NCBI GenBank assembly: GCA_964423405.1
Contig: CAYREY010000005.1
Span: forward strand, 62,001-126,000
Direction of reading: 5' to 3'
DNA: 64,000 nucleotides
Source of the DNA: Bog-950 sp964423405
Lineage (GTDB): Bacteria; Bacteroidota; Bacteroidia; Chitinophagales; LD1
In this document: positions 26,650-35,405 of the stretch, in pieces
Layout: each line of letters begins with the position of its first letter
Numbering within the stretch: position 1 is the first letter of the stretch
Notes under the pieces: model-generated
What the model saw: only the letters and a program-made list of their open reading frames with translations
Databases searched by the model: none
Told to the model about the DNA's origin: nothing
Made by a program: the position numbers and the translations under genes

Positions 26650-27374
26650 AGCAGTACGGATTGATAGGTTACCCTCTCTCCCACTCCTTCTCAAAAAAAT
26701 ACTTTGAAGAAAAATTTGCCCGCGAACAGATAAGCGGGTGTAGCTATCAGCTATATGAGTTAGCTGCCATAGAAGAACTAACCGGCCTGCGAACCACCAC
26801 ACCCAACCTGTGTGGACTTAACGTTACCATACCCTACAAACAATCGGTAATGGCCTACCTGCACAGCCTATCGGCAGAAGCCGAAAGCATTGGTGCAGTT
26901 AACTGCATTAAAATAAGCACCGGTAAACTACACGGCCACAATACCGATTGGTACGGCTTTGCCACTTCACTAAAAAGCTTTTTACAGCAAACACCACAAC
27001 AGGCATTTATACTGGGCACCGGTGGCTCATCTAAAGCAGTAGAATATGTACTGAACCGGCTAGGCATACCTTACCGGTATGTGTCGCGCACAGCAGGTAG
27101 CAATAGTATTGCATACGAAACCATAGCGCAACACCTGCAACCAAGCAACCTGTTTATTAACACCACTCCACTGGGCATGTACCCCAACATAGCCGATGCA
27201 CCGGCCATACCTTACCACCAGCTTACCACTAACGATTACCTGTTCGACCTGATATACAACCCCACCGAAACCCTGTTTTTACAGCAAGGTAAAGCCAAGG
27301 GTGCGCAAACCCAAAACGGCCTTGCTATGCTACAGCTACAAGCCGAAAAAAGCTGGGAAATTTGGAATAGCTGA
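26646..27374 (+). CDS. aroE: Shikimate dehydrogenase
   Basis: NADP-dependent reduction of 3-dehydroshikimate to shikimate, step four of the aromatic amino-acid pathway. The 242-residue protein is near the lower size limit for AroE. The substrate site has GYPLSHSFS (8-16), catalytic Lys65 in NVTIPYKQSV and Asp101 in HNTDWYGF. The nucleotide-binding part has LGTGGSSKAV (GxGGxxxA), with the conserved INTTPLGM and QNGLAMLQLQA near the end. It overlaps the upstream DedA gene by 4 bases. No other aro gene is nearby. Confidence 0.96.
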   Translation: MKQYGLIGYPLSHSFSKKYFEEKFAREQISGCSYQLYELAAIEELTGLRTTTPNLCGLNVTIPYKQSVMAYLHSLSAEAESIGAVNCIKISTGKLHGHNTDWYGFATSLKSFLQQTPQQAFILGTGGSSKAVEYVLNRLGIPYRYVSRTAGSNSIAYETIAQHLQPSNLFINTTPLGMYPNIADAPAIPYHQLTTNDYLFDLIYNPTETLFLQQGKAKGAQTQNGLAMLQLQAEKSWEIWNS

Positions 27375-27440
27375 TCAGTATTTACCGAATTACAAATTGA
27401 CTGATTTACAAATTGAAGGTATATTTATTCAATCTAAAAT

Positions 27441-28265
27441 TCACTTCAACTGCACATGTAAGTGGTCATCGTGCCGTACCGAGCGGCAACCCTGAAAACG
27501 TATTTTATCGTACTGCTGTAAGTCCAGCCGTTGTTTCAGGTGTGGCTCTATAAACACTTTGCCAATTCTTTCATCTATTACAAACTGCTTCACCAGTAAG
27601 GCGGTCAGCGTTTCATCAAACACATAATTACTGTAGCTACCCTGTGGCACCAGTTGGTTAAGCAGCCCATATTGCGCATAGCCACACTTTTTACAAAATG
27701 CAGCCCGGTCCTCCTCTCCCTGTTTCGGGCCTTCGCTTATACCGTAACCAATAACCGAGGGCGATGAATTACTTAACGTATTATCGGCTGCATACCGGTA
27801 CACAAAAGCCAGGTCTATCTTTTTACCATCGTTATGGCTCAGGTGCGGAAACAACGGAAACCCATCGCCAAACGGGAAACAGGCATCCAGATAACACAGC
27901 ACAAACGTACTGTCGCGCCGGTGCATAGCAACGGCAACATCATTCACTACCTCGCGTAGTTGCGGGCGTACATAATTACGATTCAGCACACAGGTAATAA
28001 CCGTAACCGGCTTAACGTGGTTGTGTTCGTTCAGTGGCAAACGTACCCGGCCCAACATACCGGCCAGCGGAGGTACCACTACAAACGTTGCCGATAAATA
28101 CAACAACACAAACAGTAATGCCTTTAGCATAAGGCGTTGCCACTTTATTATGGTTATACTGTTTATATAACGGTGCAACAGCAGCGATAACAACAGCACC
28201 AGCCCGCCTATCTGTGTAAGCACTGTTAGTAGTATAACCAGTAAAATTTTCAGAGTTGTTTTCAT
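27441..28265 (-). CDS. Membrane-anchored MepA-like (LAS-type) zinc peptidase
   Basis: A 274-residue protein with two N-terminal hydrophobic helices (~5-30 and ~45-68) and a C-terminal domain that matches the LAS zinc-peptidase pattern. The first motif is SHNDGKKIDLAFVY, giving His144-x6-Asp151; the second is RHDDHLHVQL, giving His268-x-His270. KVFIEPHLKQRL before the last motif parallels the equivalent part of penicillin-insensitive murein endopeptidase MepA (M74). It is therefore a likely periplasmic murein endopeptidase tethered to the inner membrane. This rests on motifs and order, not on a search. Cysteines at 190s (FCKKCGYA), 129 and 260 are unusual. It is third in a probable operon after rmuC and a small membrane protein gene. 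Confidence 0.7.
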   Translation of the reverse strand: MKTTLKILLVILLTVLTQIGGLVLLLSLLLHRYINSITIIKWQRLMLKALLFVLLYLSATFVVVPPLAGMLGRVRLPLNEHNHVKPVTVITCVLNRNYVRPQLREVVNDVAVAMHRRDSTFVLCYLDACFPFGDGFPLFPHLSHNDGKKIDLAFVYRYAADNTLSNSSPSVIGYGISEGPKQGEEDRAAFCKKCGYAQYGLLNQLVPQGSYSNYVFDETLTALLVKQFVIDERIGKVFIEPHLKQRLDLQQYDKIRFQGCRSVRHDDHLHVQLK

Positions 28266-28345
28266 ACGGCTGCCGGTAATTACTTAACGCAGCCTGCTAT
28301 AACTTAGTATCTGCTACGGCTACAACCCGAAGCACTTCGTACTTC

Positions 28346-28921
28346 TTACTTCCTCAGGCCCCACCAAACCATACCGGCATTAAAGGCTGTAATACTGCTG
28401 GCAATAAAAGCCTTCATCCAGGCCTTGCTGTGAAAATCGGGCAAATCGCCCTGCAACAGTTCTTTCGATTGTTGCCAGATAGCAAAGTAGTCGGATATGT
28501 AATAGGCATCTTTAAGCACAAACAACACATAAAAGGCTATCACCAGCAGGTAAGGCACCGGCGATACTTTTTTTACAGTTTGCGAGTACAGGTTAGCCAA
28601 TACCATAAGCGCCAGAAAAGATACATTCATTAAAAACACCATTATGGATTGTATATCCATAAACTTCATGGCCAGGTCTTTTGCCTGTAGTTGTTTCATA
28701 GTATCGTTACCGGCCACACTACCATCGCCCAGCATATACATGGTAAACCACGACAAACCCAATGTTAACACAACAGCCACACCAAAAATAATAGTGAATA
28801 TGCGCAGTACTCTCTTAGGCTCTATCTGAAAAAACTGCGCAGTGGTATAGGAGCGCTTGTACACAAAGCCCATCATAAACCCAATGGCAGCAATAAGTAT
28901 AAATATCATTAACGAAAACAT
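28346..28921 (-). CDS. Small integral membrane protein of unknown function
   Basis: A 191-residue protein with about five hydrophobic helices (~3-20, 40-62, 92-112, 122-142, 165-188). The connecting loops are short and contain FFQIEPKRVLR and a charged DAYYISDYFAIWQQ segment. No family was recognised. Its start is 14 bp after the rmuC stop, and the MepA-like peptidase gene follows 80 bp downstream, so it is likely cotranscribed with both. The function is unknown. Confidence 0.8.
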   Translation of the reverse strand: MFSLMIFILIAAIGFMMGFVYKRSYTTAQFFQIEPKRVLRIFTIIFGVAVVLTLGLSWFTMYMLGDGSVAGNDTMKQLQAKDLAMKFMDIQSIMVFLMNVSFLALMVLANLYSQTVKKVSPVPYLLVIAFYVLFVLKDAYYISDYFAIWQQSKELLQGDLPDFHSKAWMKAFIASSITAFNAGMVWWGLRK

Positions 28922-28935
28922 GGCTTGCTATTGGT

Positions 28936-30315
28936 TTAGTCGTCTGAACGATCTAATAAATTCTGAGGCAAATCTTTTGTAGCCTTTGCCCCTAACTCCT
29001 TAAGTTTTTCAACTTGCCTTACAACGTTACCTCTTCCCTCTACTAGTTTATTCATTGCGCCATCATATGCCTCCTTACTTGATTTTAGTTTTTTACCTAA
29101 ATCAAGCATATCATCAACAAAACTTTTAAACTTATCATATAAATCACCGCCCGTTTTTGCAATTTCAAGATGATTTCTACTTTGCATTTCCTGTTTCCAA
29201 ATAGATGAAATAGTACGTAAGGTTGCAAGTAGTGTAGATGGACTAACTATAACAATTTTTTTATCCCAGGCAAAATTAAACAACTCAATATCCCCTTGCA
29301 CCGCCAGGCTGAACGATGATTCAATAGGAACAAACAACAAAACAAAATCAGGTGAACTTAACCCAGTTGCAGTTTGATAGCCTTTATCACTCAAAAGTTT
29401 CACATGGCTTCTTATTGACTCTATATGGCTTTTTAAAAATCTTGATCGGTCTTCTTCATTTGTAGCATTTACACAATTGTTATAAGCCACCAACGATACC
29501 TTAGAATCGACAATTATGTGTTTCTTGTCCGGCAAGAAAATAACTACATCTGGTTTAATCTTATCACCCGACGCATTAATATCTGTAAACTGAGTTTGGT
29601 AGTTAGTGCCTTCCACTAATCCCGAACGCTCCAGTATCTTCTCCAGCACCATCTCGCCCCAGTTACCCTGCTGTTTGTTATCGCCTTTTAGCGCCGTAGC
29701 CAGGTTGTTGGCCTCTTCGCTTATCTGCTTGTTCAGGTCTATCAGGTTTTTAATCTCGGCTTTCAGGGTAATGCGCTCGGTACTCTCTGCTTTATACGCC
29801 TGGTCTACCTTTTGTTCAAACTCGCGCAGCTTTTCCTTAAACGGATTTAGTATAATATCCAGGTTACTACGGTTCTGCTCGGTAAACTTCTGGCTTTTCT
29901 CATCCAGTATGCGGTTGGCCAGGTTTTCAAACTCGCGCGTAAAGCGCTGGTTCAATTGTTCCAGTTCGGCTTTCTGTTCGGTAAGTTTCTGCAGCAGGTT
30001 TTCATTCTCCTTAACAGCCGCGGCAAGTTTAGGTTGCAACACATCGGTTTTACTGCGTTCTTCATTAAAACGGGCATCTGCTTTGGTGCGCTCATCGGCC
30101 AGCCGGGTTTCGGCTTTCAGGCGTTCTTCTTTCAGGCGGTTTTCGGCACTATCGGCTACCAGCCGCACTTCGTTTTTCAATTCGGCTATATTTACTTCCA
30201 GCAAACGGGCCTTTTCGGTGGCAGCCGCAAGGGCGCTATCGCCTTTACTTTTTAAAAAGAAAAAGGCAAGGGCAAAACCAACTATCAATCCTATAATTAA
30301 AAACACTATATCCAT
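28936..30315 (-). CDS. rmuC: DNA recombination protein RmuC
   Basis: RmuC limits inversions and small rearrangements between inverted repeats and is predicted to have a nuclease-like fold. The 459-residue product has an N-terminal membrane helix (~2-22), a long coiled coil (~30-200) rich in Lys/Glu, and the RmuC domain (~215-390) with QGNWGEMVLEKILERSGLV, KPDVVIFLPDKKHIIVDSK (the acidic nuclease-like motif) and LFVPIESSFS. The start at 30315 (DIVFLIIGL) is preferred over 30324. The base composition changes sharply: the 3' half (about 28940-29610) is clearly more AT-rich than the 5' half, see the findings. It is divergent from the proline dehydrogenase gene. Confidence 0.94.
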   Translation of the reverse strand: MDIVFLIIGLIVGFALAFFFLKSKGDSALAAATEKARLLEVNIAELKNEVRLVADSAENRLKEERLKAETRLADERTKADARFNEERSKTDVLQPKLAAAVKENENLLQKLTEQKAELEQLNQRFTREFENLANRILDEKSQKFTEQNRSNLDIILNPFKEKLREFEQKVDQAYKAESTERITLKAEIKNLIDLNKQISEEANNLATALKGDNKQQGNWGEMVLEKILERSGLVEGTNYQTQFTDINASGDKIKPDVVIFLPDKKHIIVDSKVSLVAYNNCVNATNEEDRSRFLKSHIESIRSHVKLLSDKGYQTATGLSSPDFVLLFVPIESSFSLAVQGDIELFNFAWDKKIVIVSPSTLLATLRTISSIWKQEMQSRNHLEIAKTGGDLYDKFKSFVDDMLDLGKKLKSSKEAYDGAMNKLVEGRGNVVRQVEKLKELGAKATKDLPQNLLDRSDD

Positions 30316-30428
30316 ACGGTGCAAGGGGTTTCGGTTTTAAAAATAGCAATACCTGTCAGAATGAAAATAATTTTCAACTTCGCACCGTAAATACGCCTTG
30401 TACCCCCCAAGGCATAACAACTTATAAC

Positions 30429-31607
30429 ATGAAGATATCGCCCGATATTTTTGAAGATACACAAACGGCATACGCCACTAAAAGCAACCTGCAACTGCAA
30501 AAAGCACAGACCATGTTTGCGTTAATGAGTAATAATGCACTGGTAGGCTTTGGCAGTTCGGTAGCCAGCCTGGCATTGTCGCTACACCTGCCGGTGTCGC
30601 CGCTGTTCCGCTACACAGTATATAACCACTTTTGCGGTGGCGAAACATTTAACGAGTGTAAACGCACCATACAAAAACTGGCCGAAAGCAACGTAGGTGT
30701 ATTGCTCAACTATGGTGTAGAGTTAAAAGAAACCGAAGAAGACTTTGATAAAACAGTAGAGAAGAATATTGAGGCGCTGGAGTTTGCAGGCAAAAACCGC
30801 TCGGTAAAAGCACTGTGCATAAAAATTACCGGGTTCGGCAGGTTTGCACTGTTTGAAAAAGTACAGAACAAAGAAACACTAACGGTAGCCGAACGCCGCG
30901 AGATTGTGCGCGTAAAAAAACGGCTGGATAAAATATGCCATACCGCTGCCGATAACAAAGTAGCCGTGTATGTAGATGCCGAAGAAAGCTGGATACAAAA
31001 CCCGCTGGATGAAATGGTAGAGGAAATGATGGCAAAGTATAACAAGCACCAGTGCATTGTGTTCAACACGTTTCAGATATACCGGCACGACCGGCTACCT
31101 TACCTGAAAGAACAAATTGCCAAAGCAAAGGCCGGTAGCTATTTGCTGGGGGCCAAACTGGTGCGCGGTGCTTATATGGAAAAAGAGCGTGAGCGGGCTA
31201 AAGAACTAAAATACCCCTCTCCCATACATGCCAATAAAAAAGCAGTAGATAAAGATTTTGATGAGGCAGTTGAGCTTTGTCTGGATAACCTGCAACACCT
31301 GCATGTATGCGTTGCCTCGCAAAGCGAAGCCAGCAACCTGCTGGCCATACAGCTAATAGAGAAAAAGAAACTGGAACGCAGCACCGATAAAATTCTGTTT
31401 TCGCAGCTATACGGTATGGGCGATAACATAACCTTTAACCTGGCCAAACTGGGTTTCGGCGCTACCAAATACCTGCCTTACGGCCCGGTAAAAGATGTAA
31501 TACCTTACCTGATACGCCGCGCACAGGAAAACACCTCGGTAGCCGGGCAAACCACCCGCGAATACTCGCTTATAAAGAAAGAAATAAAGCGCCGCAAGAA
31601 AGGTTAA
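30429..31607 (+). CDS. Proline dehydrogenase
   Basis: FAD-dependent oxidation of proline to pyrroline-5-carboxylate, as a single-domain enzyme of 392 residues separate from the P5C dehydrogenase. The family motifs are AKLVRGAYMEKER (substrate/FAD contact), ASQSEASN, LYGMGDNIT and YLPYGPVKDVIPYLIRRAQEN near the C-terminus. A (beta/alpha)8 barrel is expected from ~90 onwards. It probably feeds proline-derived electrons into the quinone pool. It is divergent from rmuC, with 113 bp between, and is followed after 77 bp by ruvB. Confidence 0.94.
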   Translation: MKISPDIFEDTQTAYATKSNLQLQKAQTMFALMSNNALVGFGSSVASLALSLHLPVSPLFRYTVYNHFCGGETFNECKRTIQKLAESNVGVLLNYGVELKETEEDFDKTVEKNIEALEFAGKNRSVKALCIKITGFGRFALFEKVQNKETLTVAERREIVRVKKRLDKICHTAADNKVAVYVDAEESWIQNPLDEMVEEMMAKYNKHQCIVFNTFQIYRHDRLPYLKEQIAKAKAGSYLLGAKLVRGAYMEKERERAKELKYPSPIHANKKAVDKDFDEAVELCLDNLQHLHVCVASQSEASNLLAIQLIEKKKLERSTDKILFSQLYGMGDNITFNLAKLGFGATKYLPYGPVKDVIPYLIRRAQENTSVAGQTTREYSLIKKEIKRRKKG

Positions 31608-31684
31608 CAGCCTGTAACAACAACACAACTGCGGTGTAAAACAAAAGCCTTACATTCACGTTCAGATATTGATACCAGCGAGCT

Positions 31685-32704
31685 ATGAACCCGAACCTTG
31701 ATCCGGACAGAGAATTGAACCAGACCGACCTGGAAGTTGAACGTGCCCTGCGCCCTAAAGCTATTGACGACTTTATGGGCCAGCCTAAAATAGTAGATAA
31801 CCTGTTTGTGTTTATAGAGGCCGCCAAACAGCGTAGCGAAGCGTTGGACCACGTGCTGTTGCACGGTCCTCCTGGCCTGGGCAAAACCACCCTTAGCCAT
31901 ATTGTAGCCAACGAAATGAATGTGAACATAAAAATCACATCGGGCCCGGTGCTGGAAAAACCCGGCGACCTGGCCGGCCTGCTTACCAACCTGCAGCCCA
32001 ACGATGTGCTTTTTATAGATGAGATACACCGCCTTAGCCCTGTGGTAGAAGAATACCTGTACAGCGCCATGGAGGATTATAAGATTGATATAATGATAGA
32101 TACCGGCCCTAATGCACGCAGCGTGCAGATAGGGCTTAACCCGTTTACTCTGGTAGGCGCTACCACCCGCAGCGGTTTGCTTACGGCGCCGCTACGCTCG
32201 CGCTTTGGTATTACCTGCCGTATGGAGTACTATGATGCCGAGGTACTGAAGAACATAGTTAAACGCAGTTGCAAAATACTACGCACCGAAATAGATGAAG
32301 ATGCCGCATACGAAATAGCGCGCCGCAGCCGTGGCACACCACGTATAGCCAACCTGCTGCTGCGCCGCGTACGCGATTTTGCACAGGTAAAAGGCAATGG
32401 TACCATTACCCTTAAAATAACCCAGTATGCGCTGGAGGCCCTTAATGTAGATTTGCACGGATTGGATGAAATGGACAACCGCATACTATCGGCCATTATA
32501 GATAAGTTTAAGGGCGGCCCGGTAGGTATTACCACCATAGCTACCGCCGTGGGCGAAGAGGCCGGCACGCTGGAAGAAGTGTACGAACCCTTTTTAATTA
32601 AAGAAGGCTTTATTAAACGCACCCCCCGCGGCCGCGAGGCTACAGCCCTTGCCTACAAGCACCTGGGCAAAACACCACCTACCCTTGGGGGTAGTTTATT
32701 TTAG
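31685..32704 (+). CDS. ruvB: Holliday junction branch-migration helicase RuvB
   Basis: Hexameric AAA+ motor that, with RuvA, drives branch migration of Holliday junctions before RuvC cuts them. The 339 residues are the usual length. Walker A GPPGLGKT (61-68), Walker B FIDEIH (110-115), GATTRSGLLTAPLRSRFG (sensor and arginine-finger region) and the C-terminal winged-helix RTPRGREATALAYKHL are all present. ruvA and ruvC are not in the window. The upstream gene is proline dehydrogenase on the same strand; there is no functional link. Confidence 0.97.
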   Translation: MNPNLDPDRELNQTDLEVERALRPKAIDDFMGQPKIVDNLFVFIEAAKQRSEALDHVLLHGPPGLGKTTLSHIVANEMNVNIKITSGPVLEKPGDLAGLLTNLQPNDVLFIDEIHRLSPVVEEYLYSAMEDYKIDIMIDTGPNARSVQIGLNPFTLVGATTRSGLLTAPLRSRFGITCRMEYYDAEVLKNIVKRSCKILRTEIDEDAAYEIARRSRGTPRIANLLLRRVRDFAQVKGNGTITLKITQYALEALNVDLHGLDEMDNRILSAIIDKFKGGPVGITTIATAVGEEAGTLEEVYEPFLIKEGFIKRTPRGREATALAYKHLGKTPPTLGGSLF

Positions 32705-32738
32705 TTAAATAACTACCCGTAGATGACCAACAAACCGG

Positions 32739-32772
32739 TTTGGCACACCATTTTAAGGGGTTGTTACTTTTG
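32739..32772 (+). promoter_or_regulatory. Candidate Bacteroidota promoter of the OmpA-family gene
   Basis: A TTTG (32739-32742, inside the palindrome CAAACCGGTTTG) is followed by 22 bases and then TACTTTTG (32765-32772), an exact TAnnTTTG -7 motif. The start codon at 32812 would follow a leader of about 33 bases. Confidence 0.6.
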
Positions 32773-32811
32773 CAGCATTGCTGCATTATACCAGTAACCA
32801 AAATATTACCT

Positions 32812-33495
32812 ATGAAACAACTGTTTGTACTACTAGCATTATTCGGCATGGCTACCAGCTATGCGCAGGACCTTAAACCTACTACCACACAGGCTGTATT
32901 GAAAGTGTTGGTGCAGGATGATAAGAACAAGCCGCTACCCAACCAGGCGGTTACATTTATATCTAAAACCGATAAGAAAGAATACAGCGGTACTACCGAT
33001 GCCAGCGGGCGTTTTAGTATGCTTATTCCGCCGGCGGCTAAATACAGCGTACGCTACAAGGTGTTTAACAACACACAAAACGATCTGGAGATGGATATGC
33101 CGGTATCTAAAAACCCTTATACATTTTCGTACACGCTAACCATTACCCCGCCACGTACGTTTACACTGGATAATGTTTTTTTCGATTCGGGTAAGGCTAC
33201 ACTGCGTGCAGAAAGCAATAAAGAATTGAACGAACTGGCCGAATACATGAACCTGCAAAAAACACTGGTAATAGAAATTGCCGGCCATACCGATAATGTA
33301 GGCACGGCCGAAAGCAACCTTAAACTATCGGAAGAACGCGCCAATGCCGTTAAACAATACCTGGTTAAAAAAGGTATAGCTACCGAGCGCATACAGGCCA
33401 AAGGCTACGGCGATACCCAACCGGTAGCCGATAACAGCACCACTGCCGGCAAGCAAAAAAACCGCCGTACCGAGGTGCATGTACTATCGGAATAG
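32812..33495 (+). CDS. OmpA-family outer-membrane/peptidoglycan-binding protein
   Basis: A 227-residue periplasmic or outer-membrane protein. The signal peptide (1-19, KQLFVLLALFGMATSYAQ) fixes the start at 32812, although the frame is open from 32740. Residues ~25-110 form a carboxypeptidase-regulatory-like beta-sandwich (VLVQDDKNKPLPNQAVTFIS). The C-terminal OmpA domain (~118-227) has NVFFDSGKATL, IAGHTDNVGT, LSEERANAVKQYL, KGYGDTQPV and NRRTEVHV, the residues that bind diaminopimelate in peptidoglycan. It probably tethers the envelope. The following gene encodes an outer-membrane barrel. Confidence 0.9.
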   Translation: MKQLFVLLALFGMATSYAQDLKPTTTQAVLKVLVQDDKNKPLPNQAVTFISKTDKKEYSGTTDASGRFSMLIPPAAKYSVRYKVFNNTQNDLEMDMPVSKNPYTFSYTLTITPPRTFTLDNVFFDSGKATLRAESNKELNELAEYMNLQKTLVIEIAGHTDNVGTAESNLKLSEERANAVKQYLVKKGIATERIQAKGYGDTQPVADNSTTAGKQKNRRTEVHVLSE

Positions 33496-33558
33496 TATTT
33501 AATACCTGCTATACAAAATAATTATTTGCACCGGTCGTTCAGGTGTTAATAATTTACA

Positions 33559-34332
33559 ATGCGTTTACTGTTCTTCTTAATAGTAGTTATACCAGTATAC
33601 ACTGTTTACGCGCAGGATAAAATATTTACCATTCGTGGTGATACACTAACCGGTAAAGTAACCGAGATTGGGGATAAACATATTAAATATCTTAAACCCG
33701 ACCGGCCTACCGGCCCATACTATGTGGTACGTATGGCAACTATAGATTCGGTAGTATATGCCGATGGCCATACCGATGATATAGTATTACTGCTTGGCAA
33801 ACGCCGCCAGCCCAACCACCTTACCACCAACAACACACTGGCGTTAGATTTACTGGCACCGGTAAGCAACAGCATGGCACTGTGGTACGAGCGACGGGTG
33901 TGCCAGGGGCGCATAGGTATTAGAATACCGTTGTACTTAAGCTACGGACAAAACTACTCGCCGGGCTACCACGGTATGCGCATTGGTAAAAATTACATAC
34001 AAAGCTACCCGGGCTTTGCCTTCAGTACCGGCATTAACCCAAAGTTTTACATAAATAAACACCGGGTGTTTCGGTTTTTTGCCGGCCCCGAAGCAGAAGC
34101 AGGCTACACCCGCGATGCGCGTGGCGATTTTGCAGTTGCCCGCAACCGGCGCTATTTCACTAACACATTTAATGTGCAGGCCGCCGGTGTAGTGGGTATA
34201 AACATCAACCCCTTTGCACGGTTTAATATAACCCTGGAAGGTGGCGCGGGTTACACCTACGCATTTGCCCCCGGCTTTACAAAACATAACCCTATATGGC
34301 GCATTGGCTTAAGCATGGGTGGTAATTTTTGA
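33559..34332 (+). CDS. Outer-membrane beta-barrel protein of unknown function
   Basis: A 257-residue exported protein with signal peptide 1-19 (RLLFFLIVVIPVYTVYAQ). The N-terminal module ~20-75 (FTIRGDTLTGKVTEIGDKHI and YVVRMATIDSVVYADG) is a short beta-rich domain often seen before porin-like barrels in Bacteroidota. From ~85 on, alternating hydrophobic strands (LALDLLAPVSNSMALWYERR, IPLYLSYGQ, FAFSTGINPKFYI) and a C-terminal Phe (GLSMGGNF) are typical of an outer-membrane barrel. The family was not identified. It lies 63 bp after the OmpA-family gene. Confidence 0.8.
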   Translation: MRLLFFLIVVIPVYTVYAQDKIFTIRGDTLTGKVTEIGDKHIKYLKPDRPTGPYYVVRMATIDSVVYADGHTDDIVLLLGKRRQPNHLTTNNTLALDLLAPVSNSMALWYERRVCQGRIGIRIPLYLSYGQNYSPGYHGMRIGKNYIQSYPGFAFSTGINPKFYINKHRVFRFFAGPEAEAGYTRDARGDFAVARNRRYFTNTFNVQAAGVVGININPFARFNITLEGGAGYTYAFAPGFTKHNPIWRIGLSMGGNF

Positions 34333-34412
34333 TTGTCACAGTTATGTAATTTCACACCCTGCTTTAGCACATAAGCGTATTTTTTACTATACCTTTAACT
34401 TCAAACACGCCT

Positions 34413-35330
34413 ATGTTAAAACAACTACACATTTCAGCTATACTCCTATTATTGGCGGCAGGAACGTTTGCGCAAAGCCACCGCTTTGCCGATAGCACAG
34501 CACAATGGAATGTCCTGGAAACACAGTATGGCTCATGTGCATGCATTTCATGGCAAACTCATATTTATAGTGTTACGGGAGATACAATATTCAATAACCG
34601 CAACTATCAGATAGTAAATTATAGTAGCCAATCCGCTCAATACCCGCTTCAACAAAACGGCTACTACTATCTAAGGCAGGATACAATCGGCAAGGTTTAC
34701 GGCCTGATAAATGCCGATAGTGCAGAGTACCTGATTTATGATTTCAATAAACAGGTTGGTGATAGTTTTATAACTACCCTTCCCCTAAACTGGCCCGGAG
34801 AAATAAAAGTAAGAATAGACTCTACAGCTAATTCATTTGAGGGAACAACCCGCAAAACTCAGTATGTAACACTTACCACAGCCCTTGGTGTACTAAACGA
34901 TATTTTTGTAGAAGGTATAGGTGCCATAAATGGCTTTTTTGCAGCACCTGGTATAGAGTACACTATTTACGACGGGCCCGATTACAACCTTTTATGCTTT
35001 AGCGAGCAGGCTAACGTGGTTTACCACAACCCATATTACAGCACCTGTACGCTCGACTCAACCTGGTTGAGTATTAGCGAAACACTTACCAAAAATACTA
35101 TACAGGTTTATCCCAACCCTACCAGCAATGTTGTTACCGTTACATTCAACGAAAGCAATCAACACGCACTATTTACACTTACCGACCTAACCGGACGTAC
35201 AGTACTGCAACAATCGCTAAGCAACAAGCAATCAACTATCGATATATCGGGCATGGCCACCGGTGCCTATATTTATCATATTCAAAACGACAACCTACCA
35301 GCATATAGCGGCAAATTGTACAAACAATAG
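34413..35330 (+). CDS. T9SS cargo protein of unknown function (type A sorting domain)
   Basis: A 305-residue secreted protein with signal peptide 1-20 and a C-terminal T9SS type A sorting domain (~228-305): IQVYPNPTSNVVTVTF, LTDLTGRTVLQQSLSN, GMATGAYIYHI and a final Gln. The middle part is beta-rich with Cys-Ala-Cys (~43-45) and no recognised enzyme motif. Its DNA is more AT-rich than that of neighbouring genes. A bidirectional terminator follows it. Surface exposure is probable; the role is unknown. Confidence 0.85.
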   Translation: MLKQLHISAILLLLAAGTFAQSHRFADSTAQWNVLETQYGSCACISWQTHIYSVTGDTIFNNRNYQIVNYSSQSAQYPLQQNGYYYLRQDTIGKVYGLINADSAEYLIYDFNKQVGDSFITTLPLNWPGEIKVRIDSTANSFEGTTRKTQYVTLTTALGVLNDIFVEGIGAINGFFAAPGIEYTIYDGPDYNLLCFSEQANVVYHNPYYSTCTLDSTWLSISETLTKNTIQVYPNPTSNVVTVTFNESNQHALFTLTDLTGRTVLQQSLSNKQSTIDISGMATGAYIYHIQNDNLPAYSGKLYKQ

Positions 35331-35356
35331 TTGCCATTATTTCATTGCCTAAAAAC

Positions 35357-35384
35357 AAAAAAGCCACCCATAGGTGGCTTTTTT
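35357..35384. terminator. Bidirectional intrinsic terminator
   Basis: The stem GCCACC/GGTGGC with loop CATA is bounded by AAAAAA on the left and TTTTTT on the right. It lies between convergent genes and terminates both the T9SS cargo gene and the giant-adhesin operon. Confidence 0.93.
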
Positions 35385-35405
35385 ATAGTGTCAATTATTA
35401 ACCTG

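Noticed and set aside
27375..27440. Direct repeat TTACAAATTGA after aroE as an attachment site
   Set aside because: It is only two 11-base copies 18 bases apart, with no integrase or tRNA nearby.
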